A model generated the notes under the pieces. The model ran no database searches and was not told the origin of the DNA. It saw only the letters and a list, made by a program, of their open reading frames with translations. The position numbers and the translations under genes are program-made. Below are positions 16,326 to 23,891 of a stretch of DNA of 35,430 nucleotides, one piece after another (position 1 is the stretch's first letter; each line of letters opens with the position of its first letter). This DNA comes from Thermoanaerobaculales bacterium (GTDB taxonomy: Bacteria; Acidobacteriota; Thermoanaerobaculia; Thermoanaerobaculales; Sulfomarinibacteraceae). The stretch is taken from positions 1 to 35,430 of the forward strand of contig JARFRM010000031.1 of assembly GCA_029287235.1 (NCBI GenBank), read 5' to 3'.

Positions 16326-17666
16326 ATGAACCCCGAGTGTGATCTTCTGATCCGCAACGGCACCGTGGTGCCCATGGAAGAAGATCGGCATTGGTTTTCC
16401 GGCGATGTGCTGGTAGGCGACGGTAGGATTCTCGAAGTCTGTCCGGGTGGAGCCCATGAAGTCTCCGCCCGGTGCGTGCTCGACGCTTCAGGGGCAGCCG
16501 TACTCCCGGGGTTCATCCAGTGCCATGTTCACGTTGTTCAGTCGCTGCTCCGTCATCAGGCAGACGGGCTGACGCTCCTCGATTGGCTCGAACTGCGGAC
16601 CTTGCCATACGAGGCGTCCCTCGATGGAGACGGGGTCGCGACCGCGGCCGAGCTCGGCATCGCCGAGCTCCTCACCGGGGGAACCACGACAGTTCTCGAC
16701 TTCGGCACCACTCACCACCACGACCGCGTTTTCGAATCGGCCGAGCGCCTCGGCATCCGGATGACCTCGGGGCGGACTCACATGGACATCGGAGACGGAA
16801 CGCCCGCGGTTCTGCTGGAGGACGCCGACGCTTCCCTCGCGGACGCCGAAGCCATCGGCAAGAGGTGGAACGGGAGTGCTGCCGGTCGGCTCCGCTACGC
16901 AGTCGCTCCTCGCTTCGCCCTTTCATGCTCGCGCCACCTGCTCGAGGAGTGCGCCGGCCTCGCCCGGAAGCATGGTTGGATGCTGCACTCCCACGCCTCC
17001 GAAAACAAAGACGAGGTGGCCGCCGTCCGAGCCGAGACCGGGATGAGCAACATCGAGTACCTCGATGCGGTGGGCCTCACCGGCCGCGACGTGGTCCTTG
17101 CGCACGGCGTTCACCTGCATCCGAATGAGATCCAGATCCTCGCCGACACTCGGACTCGGATCTGTCACTGTCCGGGGGCCAATCTCAAGCTCGGATCCGG
17201 GATCGCCGACATTCCCGAGCTTCGATCGCATGGCGTGCGTGTCGGTCTCGGAGCGGACGGACCACCCTGCAACAATCGGCTCTCCGCGTTGTATGAAATG
17301 TCACTCGCCGCGACCCTTCACGGCCTGCGATCCGGTCCCACCGCCCTGAGCGCGTGGGACGCGCTTGCCATGGCCACCCGCGAGGGCGCACGCGTCCTCG
17401 ACCTCGCAGATACGATTGGAACCATCTCACCGGGGAGAGCGGCCGATCTCACGGTGGTCTCCCTCGACAGCTGGTCCGCGATTCCCGGTGACGACCCGGC
17501 TTCGAGAATCGTTCACGGTGGGACCGCGGCCGATGTGCGCCATGTGCTGGTGAACGGTCGTCCGGTTGTGGTCGACGGAAAGCTGACAACCGTGGATCCG
17601 ACCGAACTACGGATCCGGATCGGCGAGTCCTGGAAGGCGACGCGATCGAGAATGGAACAGGCATGA
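16326..17666 (+). CDS. amidohydrolase / aminohydrolase of the MTA/SAH-deaminase (SsnA/TrzN) type
   Basis: A metal-dependent hydrolase that deaminates a purine- or pterin-like ring; the exact substrate cannot be read. It is 446 residues. Key residues: His67 and His69 in QCHVHVVQ, His223 and Glu226 in HSHASENKD, His260 in VVLAHGVHL, HCPGANLKLGSG near 281, and Asp311 in LGADGPPCNN. The H223/E226 spacing equals that in the Thermotoga MTA/SAH deaminase. The C-terminal beta-sandwich (TISPGRAADLTVVSLD) is typical. ATG 16326 is chosen; a TTG at 16290 in frame overlaps the previous stop and is possible. The gene ends in an ATGA overlap with def. Confidence 0.9.
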   Translation: MNPECDLLIRNGTVVPMEEDRHWFSGDVLVGDGRILEVCPGGAHEVSARCVLDASGAAVLPGFIQCHVHVVQSLLRHQADGLTLLDWLELRTLPYEASLDGDGVATAAELGIAELLTGGTTTVLDFGTTHHHDRVFESAERLGIRMTSGRTHMDIGDGTPAVLLEDADASLADAEAIGKRWNGSAAGRLRYAVAPRFALSCSRHLLEECAGLARKHGWMLHSHASENKDEVAAVRAETGMSNIEYLDAVGLTGRDVVLAHGVHLHPNEIQILADTRTRICHCPGANLKLGSGIADIPELRSHGVRVGLGADGPPCNNRLSALYEMSLAATLHGLRSGPTALSAWDALAMATREGARVLDLADTIGTISPGRAADLTVVSLDSWSAIPGDDPASRIVHGGTAADVRHVLVNGRPVVVDGKLTTVDPTELRIRIGESWKATRSRMEQA

Positions 17667-18181
17667 GTGTTCGACCAATCCTGGTGTACGGCGACCCCCG
17701 GCTCGAGGCCGTCAACGCGCCGGTCGAGATCTTCGACCAGGAGCTCGAGGTTCTGGTCGACGATATGTTTGAAACCGGCTGGCGGGCGCCCGGTCTCGGT
17801 CTCGCAGCGCCCCAGGTCGGGGTCAATCTCCGGTTGGCCACGGTCGATCTCTCGGTAGGGAAGGATTCGGATCAGAAGATCGTCCTCGCCAATCCGGAGA
17901 TCATCGAGACCTCAGGCAAGATCTCCCTCGAAGAAGGCTGCCTCTCGTTTCCAGGCCTCTTCACGACCATTCTCCGTCCCCGCGAGCTCGTCATCAGCGC
18001 CCAGGACCTTGCCGGAGCGCCGCTGGAGCTCGAGGCCTCGGGATTGCTGGCCCAGGCGATCTGTCACGAGATCGACCACCTCGACGGACGCCTTCTCGTG
18101 AACCATCTGCGGGGAATCAAGAAAAAGATGTTCCTGAGGCGGGTGGCAAAGATGCGGAAGACGGGAGTGTGGAGCGCGTAG
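17663..18181 (+). CDS. def: peptide deformylase
   Basis: Removes the N-formyl group from new proteins. The 172-residue protein has all three motifs: GLGLAAPQVG (residues 44-53), EGCLSFPG with metal ligand Cys93, and QAICHEIDHLDG with ligands His135 and His139 and catalytic Glu136. The ATG overlaps the amidohydrolase stop by four bases (ATGA), so translation is likely coupled. The usual partner fmt is not present in the window. The sequence after the stop enters the repeat-filled spacer. Confidence 0.98.
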   Translation: MSVRPILVYGDPRLEAVNAPVEIFDQELEVLVDDMFETGWRAPGLGLAAPQVGVNLRLATVDLSVGKDSDQKIVLANPEIIETSGKISLEEGCLSFPGLFTTILRPRELVISAQDLAGAPLELEASGLLAQAICHEIDHLDGRLLVNHLRGIKKKMFLRRVAKMRKTGVWSA

Positions 18182-18360
18182 GGGAAGATGAAGACAGCGC
18201 AGCTGCAGCCCACAGATCACACAGATTCCATCGCAGGTAATAGCCCCAGATAGCGCAGGTCAGCACAAATAGATCCATCGCACCATCAAAATCGGAGGTG
18301 GGCGATTGGTTGCTTCGAGGGTGTCTAACTTCGTTGAAACGTCCGTGCTACTTCAAGGAC

Positions 18361-18545
18361 TCTGAAGGGCAGGCAGGATGCCTACCCCCACAACCATCGC
18401 AGTCTATTCTTCGTTTTTGGCTGAGAGAACGGAACGTCGATCAAACCCTGAATCCTCTGTCTGGCATGAGATCGGTACTCCCTCATCTTTCAGTCTTCAT
18501 TGAGGGATGGGAATTGTGGGGCGGGCTTCCAGCCTGCCCTTCAGT
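18361..18545. repeat. imperfect inverted repeat pair, MITE-like
   Basis: 18506-18545 (GATGGGAATTGTGGGG, then CTTCCAGCCTGCCCTTCAG) and the reverse complement of 18361-18397 (GATGGTTGTGGGGG, then CATCCTGCCTGCCCTTCAG) agree at most positions over about 38 bases. They flank about 108 bases. No target duplication was identified. Confidence 0.7.
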
Positions 18546-18742
18546 CACCTGCCCGTCGGAGGCCCGACACCACGAAGTCTGACAACCCTCACGTATCGCG
18601 TCGCCCACTCTCAATTGTGATGTCTTTGCGCTTCTTTGCGATGGACGCGCTTGGCGTTCACTGCGATGCAATTCTGCGATGATTGCGATGGCTATCTGCG
18701 CTATCTGCGGTTTCTGCGATGAAGTCGACAATTCATAGTCGA

Positions 18743-18794
18743 CTGTCAACTGTCGACTTGCGATGCCTGTCAACTGTCAACTGTCAACTGTCAA
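18743..18794. repeat. CTGTCAA heptamer arrays next to dnaJ
   Basis: Two units (CTGTCAA, CTGTCGA) at 18743-18756 and four perfect CTGTCAA units at 18767-18794, ending five bases from the dnaJ stop codon. They are the reverse complement of the array at 15489-15530. Further related sequence (AGTCGAC) lies at 18723-18742. Confidence 0.9.
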
Positions 18795-18799
18795 CTTCT

Positions 18800-19822
18800 T
18801 TACAGAGTTCTCGGCAGACTGTCGCGCGGATTCCCCTTATACAGCTCACCAACCCGACGCGCCGCTTCCTCGCCTGCCGGCGAAACCACCTTGGGGACGA
18901 CGATCTCCACGGTGTAGAGATGATCGCCGAAGGCACGGGTCTTGGTGTTGCGCACGCCCTTGCCGCGCAGGCGGAATGTCCGGCCGGAATTGGTTCCCGG
19001 AGGGACCTTGGCCCGGACCGGTCCGTGAATCGTCCCGACCTCCACCTCCCCTCCGAGGTAGGCCTCGGCGAAAGTGACGGGGATGGTCGTGCGAACATCG
19101 TCGCCCTCACGTTCAAAGAAGGCGTGGGGCCGAACGGTGACTCGCACGAAGAGATCGCCCGGTGAACCGCCCTGATTGCCCTCGGCCCCCTTACCGGCGA
19201 CTCGAACCTTGTTACCGTCGGCGACGCCTTCCGGAACCTTCACCCGCATCCTCTCGGTGGAGATGACCACGCCGGCGCCGTGGCAGCTCGGGCAGCCGCC
19301 CCGTTGCGACGCCCCCGTCCCGCCGCAGGTCGAGCATTGAAGCTGCCGCTGGACCGGCAAGCTGATGGTTGTTCCCTGGACCGCGTCGGCAAACGTCACC
19401 TCGACGGCAATCTCCTGATCAGCGCCGCGTCGAGGCGCCGGCCGCGTTCGACCACCGCGCGCCCCACCGAAGAACTGGCTGAAGATATCGCCGAGATCCT
19501 GGAACCCTCCCATCCCGTCAAAATCGACGCGAAACCCTTCAGGTCCCTGACCTGAGGCCCGCCCCCGCGCTCGACGAAACGGGTCAAATCCGGCGGTCGG
19601 ATCGCCATCCACGGTCCCGAAGGTGTCGTATTGCTTCTTCTTCTTGGAGTCCGAAAGTACGGCATACGCTTCCTGGATTCCCTTGAACTTCTTCTCGGCC
19701 TCATCGTTGCCCGGATTGACATCCGGATGGTACTTTCTTGCAAGCTTGCGGTAGGCCTTTTTGATGTCCGATGGGTCCGCCGAGCGCGGAACACCGAGGA
19801 TCTTGTAGTAGTCAATCGCCAA
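18800..19822 (-). CDS. dnaJ: DnaJ-family co-chaperone with a reduced zinc finger
   Basis: J-domain co-chaperone that stimulates DnaK ATPase. It is 340 residues. The J domain is at about residues 1-70 ([15 protein letters not shown] at 32-34). A Gly/Phe-rich linker ([17 protein letters not shown]) covers about 78-125. The zinc region has only two CxxCxGxG-type motifs, CSTCGGTG (Cys163/166) and CPSCHGAG (Cys177/180), where canonical DnaJ has four. The C-terminal beta domains ([36 protein letters not shown]) follow. TTG 19822 is chosen because GGAGG lies five bases upstream; the next upstream ATG sits directly against its GGAGG. No grpE or dnaK is nearby. A heat-shock-like promoter lies upstream. 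Confidence 0.9.
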   Translation of the reverse strand: MAIDYYKILGVPRSADPSDIKKAYRKLARKYHPDVNPGNDEAEKKFKGIQEAYAVLSDSKKKKQYDTFGTVDGDPTAGFDPFRRARGRASGQGPEGFRVDFDGMGGFQDLGDIFSQFFGGARGGRTRPAPRRGADQEIAVEVTFADAVQGTTISLPVQRQLQCSTCGGTGASQRGGCPSCHGAGVVISTERMRVKVPEGVADGNKVRVAGKGAEGNQGGSPGDLFVRVTVRPHAFFEREGDDVRTTIPVTFAEAYLGGEVEVGTIHGPVRAKVPPGTNSGRTFRLRGKGVRNTKTRAFGDHLYTVEIVVPKVVSPAGEEAARRVGELYKGNPRDSLPRTL

Positions 19823-19891
19823 TCTCGCCTCCGTCGCCACCGGGTGGCGCGGCCTCATCCTCCACCAGCGGAGGATGGCCATTGTGTATAA

Positions 19892-19920
19892 ATATGAGCG
19901 AAGTCTTATAAAATTTCAAG
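19892..19920 (-). promoter_or_regulatory. candidate sigma32-like (or sigma70) promoter of dnaJ
   Basis: On the minus strand CTTGAAA (19920-19914) is followed after 14 bases by GCTCATAT (19899-19892), 6 of 8 matches to the heat-shock -10 CCCCATNT. The same bases also read as sigma70 TTGAAA, 17 bases, CATATT. Transcription would start about 60 bases before the TTG start codon. Confidence 0.45.
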
Positions 19921-19971
19921 TTCATCACGATTTCGCATTATGTGCGGCAGTCTCCAATCCACTCAAGCAGT

Positions 19972-20000
19972 ACAACACGGAGACCGTGGCAGGGTAGAAT
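19972..20000 (+). promoter_or_regulatory. candidate sigma70 promoter of the TPR-kinase gene
   Basis: ACAACA (19972-19977), 17 bases, TAGAAT (19995-20000; 5 of 6 to TATAAT). Start of transcription would be about 30 bases before ATG 20039. Confidence 0.4.
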
Positions 20001-20038
20001 GGCTCTATGATGGGTGAACCTCGACTCCGACGGCGACG

Positions 20039-22555
20039 ATGATGCTCGTCGCGACGACACCCTTTTCTCAACGGCGGTACCTGGTACCACTCGGGATCGG
20101 TTTCATCATCGGCGCGATCTTCAATCTCGGTCTTCTCGCAGCGGCGCCGCACGCGAACGATCCGGGAGCCATGCAGATTCTCCAGTGGCTCCGACTCCCT
20201 ATCGTCAGGATCGCCGCCAATCTCGTTTCCGGTGTACTCATCCTGTGGGGGGCTATCGGAATTGTCTTCGGTGGAAGCCCGACGGACAAGCTCGTGCGGG
20301 CCCTCAGGCAGCGCGGAGACTACGAGGGGGCCGGTGAGATCTACCTTCAGCACGGCAAGCTCAACCGCGCTCTCGCAAACTTCAAAAGGGGGAAATCGTG
20401 GCTCAAGGCGGCCAAGGTCGCGAACCGGTTGAGACGCTACGCCGAAGCCGGGGAGTACTTCCAGCTGGCCGGTGGCCGAAACCTGAGCGAGGCCAGCCAG
20501 GCGTTTCGTCAAGCGAACGACCCGAAGTCTGCAATCAAATGCGACCGCGAGCTCGCGGAGTGGTTGGCCCGGAACGAACACATGAGCGAGGCCATCGGCG
20601 CGTGGATTCGAGCCGGCGACCCCAAGCAAGCACTTCGAATGACCGACGTGGCTTTGACGCAGGGGCAGCTTCAGCCCTCCGACGGGGCATTTCGACCTGT
20701 ACTGCGGGTTGCAAAACAGCTGGGCGACCACGCGACCGAGGCACGGCTGAACGAGGTTCTCGGTGAATGGCAGGCGGTGGGCTATGCGTGGCGGACAGCC
20801 GGCGAGCACGAACAGGCCGCCAGTGCTTTCCTCAAGGCCGACAATCTGGTGGAGGCCGCGCGTTCGGCAAACGACGCGGGTCACCCACACCGTTCGGCCA
20901 AGATCCGGGTGCAACATCTCGAGCGTCTCTACGACCAGCTCCAGCAATCCAGCCACCACAGATCGGATGCCGATCCCGAGATCGATCGCCTCAGCAAGCT
21001 CGTCCAATCCGAAACCGACGATCTGGTGCCGGTGCTGTCGGACCTGAACATGGAGGAAGAGCTGATCCAGGTGCTGACCACCTCCGGTCGGGTGGAAAAG
21101 GCTGTCACTCTCCTGGTTTCTTCCGGTCGTCCCTCGGCGGCGGTCGACCTAGCGCGAAGTGCCAAACAATGGACCCTCGCCGCACCCTTGCTTGAAGATC
21201 TGAACCGCTGGGCCGAGGCCAGCGATCTGTGGGAGTTCGCCGGCGACCTCGAAGCGGCCGCGCGCTGTGCCGAGCGAGCCGGTGAGGACGTCCGGGCGTT
21301 GGAGATCTATCGAGGCCTTGGCAGGGCCGACAAGACGGCCCTCTTCATGGCCCGCCTCGGCTACCTCCAGGATGCCCTCGTCGAGCTCCACCGTGCAGAG
21401 ATGCTGGAAGAGGCGTGCCACATTCTCCGCGAACACCCGGGGCCCGTTCCCGACATTCCGGACGTGATTCTCGACATTGCCGAGTGGGCTCGCGCCAACG
21501 ATTCACTGGACGACGCGATTTTTTGCCTCCAACGAGCCGTCGTCGGCGTCGCCCTCCAGCCAGGCAGGCTGGAACCGGCTGTCGCGCTCGCCAGACTACT
21601 CTTCGAGGCCGGAAGTGCCCACAAGAGCATCACCATCGTCGATCGCATCCTCGAGTTCGACTATTCTTGCGAACCGGCTCGAAAGCTGCGCCAGGAGCTT
21701 GCCACAACCCAACGAGTCGGCAAGCCGGCCGCCCCCACCGGCGACGATGCGCCGGAGCCCTTCACACCCTCGGCCGGCCCCCATCGCTACGAGATCCTCA
21801 CCGAGCTCGGTCGCGGCGGCATGGGTGTGGTCTATAAAGCGAGAGACACACGCCTCGATCGCGATGTGGCTATCAAAGTCCTCCGAGAGACCTCACCTGA
21901 GGTGGCTGCGCGACTCGAGGACGAAGCCAAGACAGCCGCCACTCTCAATCATCCCGGCATTGTCACGGTCTTCGATTTCGAAGCCGGATTCGGTGGCTAC
22001 TTCATCGCCATGGAGTTCGTCCCCGGCGAAGCCCTGGACCAGGTGGTCCGAAGCGATCATCACCGCGTCAGCGCCAACATTCTCCTGATTTTGACCCGCC
22101 TTGCCGATGCCGTCGCTTACGCCCACCAGCACCGGATCATCCATCGAGACCTCAAACCGGCCAACATTCTTCTGACCCCGGATCTCGAGGTCAAAGTCCT
22201 GGACTTCGGTATCGCCGCCCGCCTCGATCTGACCTCCGGGCGCGACCTGCGGATTTACGGCACTCCGTACTACATGGCGCCGGAGCAGATCCGCGGCAAA
22301 CGCCCGACCCCGGCAACCGATGTTTACTCATTCGGGACCACGGCGTTCCACCTCGCGACCGGACGCCCACCCTTCAACGAGGGAAGCATCGTCGACGCCC
22401 ACCTCAGGCAGCGTCCCCCCGACCCGCTCGATCTCGAACCGGAGCTCGACCCCCGCCTGTCGGAGCTCATACTCAGATGTTTGGAGAAAGAGCCCAGCGC
22501 CAGGTTCAGGACCGGGTCCGATCTCCACCAAGCCCTGCTCGCAATGCATCCCTGA
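20039..22555 (+). CDS. membrane-anchored TPR-like protein with C-terminal Ser/Thr protein kinase
   Basis: An 838-residue signalling protein. Two membrane segments near the N-terminus (about 15-35 and 55-78) put the rest in the cytoplasm. Residues about 85-560 are a long helical array of TPR/Sel1-like units (GDYEGAGEIYLQHGKLNRAL, RYAEAGEYFQLAGGRN, HMSEAIGAWIRAGDPKQAL). The kinase is at about 584-835: glycine loop LGRGGMGVVYKA, Lys613 in VAIKVL, HRDLKPANILL with Asp704, Asp722 in DFGIAA, and GTPYYMAPEQIRG. All catalytic residues are present, so it should be active. The kinase sits C-terminal to the repeats, the reverse of the common bacterial order. ATG 20039 or 20042; no clear Shine-Dalgarno. 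The target is unknown. Confidence 0.93.
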   Translation: MMLVATTPFSQRRYLVPLGIGFIIGAIFNLGLLAAAPHANDPGAMQILQWLRLPIVRIAANLVSGVLILWGAIGIVFGGSPTDKLVRALRQRGDYEGAGEIYLQHGKLNRALANFKRGKSWLKAAKVANRLRRYAEAGEYFQLAGGRNLSEASQAFRQANDPKSAIKCDRELAEWLARNEHMSEAIGAWIRAGDPKQALRMTDVALTQGQLQPSDGAFRPVLRVAKQLGDHATEARLNEVLGEWQAVGYAWRTAGEHEQAASAFLKADNLVEAARSANDAGHPHRSAKIRVQHLERLYDQLQQSSHHRSDADPEIDRLSKLVQSETDDLVPVLSDLNMEEELIQVLTTSGRVEKAVTLLVSSGRPSAAVDLARSAKQWTLAAPLLEDLNRWAEASDLWEFAGDLEAAARCAERAGEDVRALEIYRGLGRADKTALFMARLGYLQDALVELHRAEMLEEACHILREHPGPVPDIPDVILDIAEWARANDSLDDAIFCLQRAVVGVALQPGRLEPAVALARLLFEAGSAHKSITIVDRILEFDYSCEPARKLRQELATTQRVGKPAAPTGDDAPEPFTPSAGPHRYEILTELGRGGMGVVYKARDTRLDRDVAIKVLRETSPEVAARLEDEAKTAATLNHPGIVTVFDFEAGFGGYFIAMEFVPGEALDQVVRSDHHRVSANILLILTRLADAVAYAHQHRIIHRDLKPANILLTPDLEVKVLDFGIAARLDLTSGRDLRIYGTPYYMAPEQIRGKRPTPATDVYSFGTTAFHLATGRPPFNEGSIVDAHLRQRPPDPLDLEPELDPRLSELILRCLEKEPSARFRTGSDLHQALLAMHP

Positions 22556-22719
22556 CGCAACGGTCAGAAGTCATCACCCGGCACCTCCTCCACCCCAATC
22601 CGTAATGCAGCGAACTGTCGGGGCGGCCATATTCGCTGCCCTTCAGAGGCCCGCAGGGAGTTCGGGTATCATGACCGCTGCGGCGTGGGCCGGGCACGCC
22701 CGCTTGGAGGTCAGACCGC

Positions 22720-23241
22720 ATGGATCCGCGAACCCTTTGGCGCCGCCCAGAATCACGATTTCTCATCTTGTTTCTGAGCATTCTTGGCATCAGCTTCACC
22801 GTGATCGCCCTGAAACCGGTGAACGATGCGTTTGTCGTGCCCTACACGACCCTCATTGCCAGGGCTTCCGGCCATGTCCTTGGCTTCCTCGGTGAGGACA
22901 TCACCATCAACGGGTGCAGACTCCGGTCGCCCCGTTTTGCGGTGACCATCTACAACGGGTGCAACGGCCTGATCACCAGCCTGATCTTCATCTCAGGCGT
23001 CCTCGCCTTTCCCGCCCGGTGGTCAGCCAAGGTTCTCGGTGTGATCGGCGGCTTGCTGGCGATTCAGGCCATCAACCTCGTCCGCATCATCTCGCTCTTC
23101 TACATCGGCATCTACCTGCCCAAGCTCTTCAACTCATCTCATATCTTCATCTGGCAGTCGCTGGTAATCCTGGCAGGCGTGACTCTTTGGATCACCTGGG
23201 CCCACTTCTTCACCTCCGCACCGGAGCGGGAGACGGATTGA
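22720..23241 (+). CDS. small exosortase/archaeosortase family transpeptidase (XrtH-like)
   Basis: Polytopic inner-membrane cysteine transpeptidase that cleaves C-terminal sorting tails of exported proteins. It is 173 residues with about five hydrophobic segments. The catalytic triad is visible: Cys81 in TIYNGCNGLITS, Arg122 in NLVRIISLFYIG and His141 in NSSHIFIWQ. The compact size and the companion membrane protein downstream suggest the exosortase H group; that assignment is by memory. ATG 22720 has GGAGGT eight bases upstream. No CTERM-tailed substrate was found in the window. It is 164 bases after the kinase gene; the spacer 22556-22719 shows no gene or clear promoter. Confidence 0.9.
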   Translation: MDPRTLWRRPESRFLILFLSILGISFTVIALKPVNDAFVVPYTTLIARASGHVLGFLGEDITINGCRLRSPRFAVTIYNGCNGLITSLIFISGVLAFPARWSAKVLGVIGGLLAIQAINLVRIISLFYIGIYLPKLFNSSHIFIWQSLVILAGVTLWITWAHFFTSAPERETD

Positions 23242-23288
23242 TCGACGGGTGTTGAGTCTGTGACTCTTTCAAGATCGGAGAGTTGGTC

Positions 23289-23891
23289 ATGAGCGAACCG
23301 GTCACGCTCTATCGCAGCTTCCTGAAGAGACTGCCACTGACCCTGTTGGTGGCCATGGCGGTATGGCTCCTCCTGCGCCCGGTGCTCGACACCGCGACCT
23401 CGAGCTTCGCGCAGCTCCTGATTCGGTTATTCGAATACCCTCGAGTGACCCGGCTGGTCGTCGTAGATCACTCCGCCGAGGTGCATCGCGCCGACTTCCG
23501 AACCGATTCGGGAATCCCCGCCATCCCACTGACGGAGAAGCACTTCAACACCATCGTCCTGCTCGCGCTCTATCTCGCACTGCCGCGGCCGTTTTCACGC
23601 CGGCAGCTCGAGCGACTCATCATGGGCTGGTGCCTCCTCTATCTCAGTCAGACGATGAATCTCCTCTTCCATGTCAAGTGTCTGTACGCCCTGTCTCTCG
23701 GTGAATGGAGTCTGCAGAACTACTCGGATTTCTCCCGAGACTTCTATGGGTTCTGGCGCTACTTCACCGATCTCCCCGGGCGCTTTTCTTTCCCGTTCCT
23801 GATCTGGCTCGGATTCAACTGGGACATCGTGAGTCAGTTGCTCGGATCGGTCGCACCGCAGAAGAGCGAACCACCAAAGAAGAAGAATTAG
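23289..23891 (+). CDS. exosortase-associated membrane protein, function unknown
   Basis: A 200-residue protein with hydrophobic segments at about 14-34, 86-98, 115-133 and near 172-185. A soluble-looking section lies between the first two (VVVDHSAEVHRADFRTDSG). The C-terminus is Lys/Pro-rich (EPPKKKN), probably cytoplasmic. It follows the exosortase by 47 bases with its own GGAGAG Shine-Dalgarno seven bases before ATG 23289. Its position suggests a partner of the exosortase, such as a chaperone or substrate-recognition factor; this is inference. Its stop codon overlaps the stop of the opposite-strand FHA gene by four bases. Confidence 0.8.
   Translation: MSEPVTLYRSFLKRLPLTLLVAMAVWLLLRPVLDTATSSFAQLLIRLFEYPRVTRLVVVDHSAEVHRADFRTDSGIPAIPLTEKHFNTIVLLALYLALPRPFSRRQLERLIMGWCLLYLSQTMNLLFHVKCLYALSLGEWSLQNYSDFSRDFYGFWRYFTDLPGRFSFPFLIWLGFNWDIVSQLLGSVAPQKSEPPKKKN

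Larger units (their letters stand above)
18182..18799. other. repeat-filled intergenic region between def and dnaJ
   Basis: 618 bases between convergent genes with no supportable gene. It holds nested repeats. The outer pair is CCAGATAGCGCAGG (18246-18259) versus the opposite-strand form in GCTATCTGCGCTATCTGCGG (18691-18710). An inner inverted pair is at 18361-18397 and 18506-18545. TTTGCG/TCTGCG words fill 18620-18720, and heptamer arrays lie next to dnaJ. A 94-codon open frame at 18298-18582 runs through the inner pair and is judged spurious. Confidence 0.75.

Noticed and set aside
18298-18582. 94-codon open frame in the def-dnaJ spacer
   Set aside because: It runs through an inverted repeat pair and has repeated peptide-like words from the repeats; not a gene.
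19925-21007. Minus-strand open frame of 360 codons opposite the kinase gene
   Set aside because: Shadow of the TPR region; no Shine-Dalgarno or family residues.
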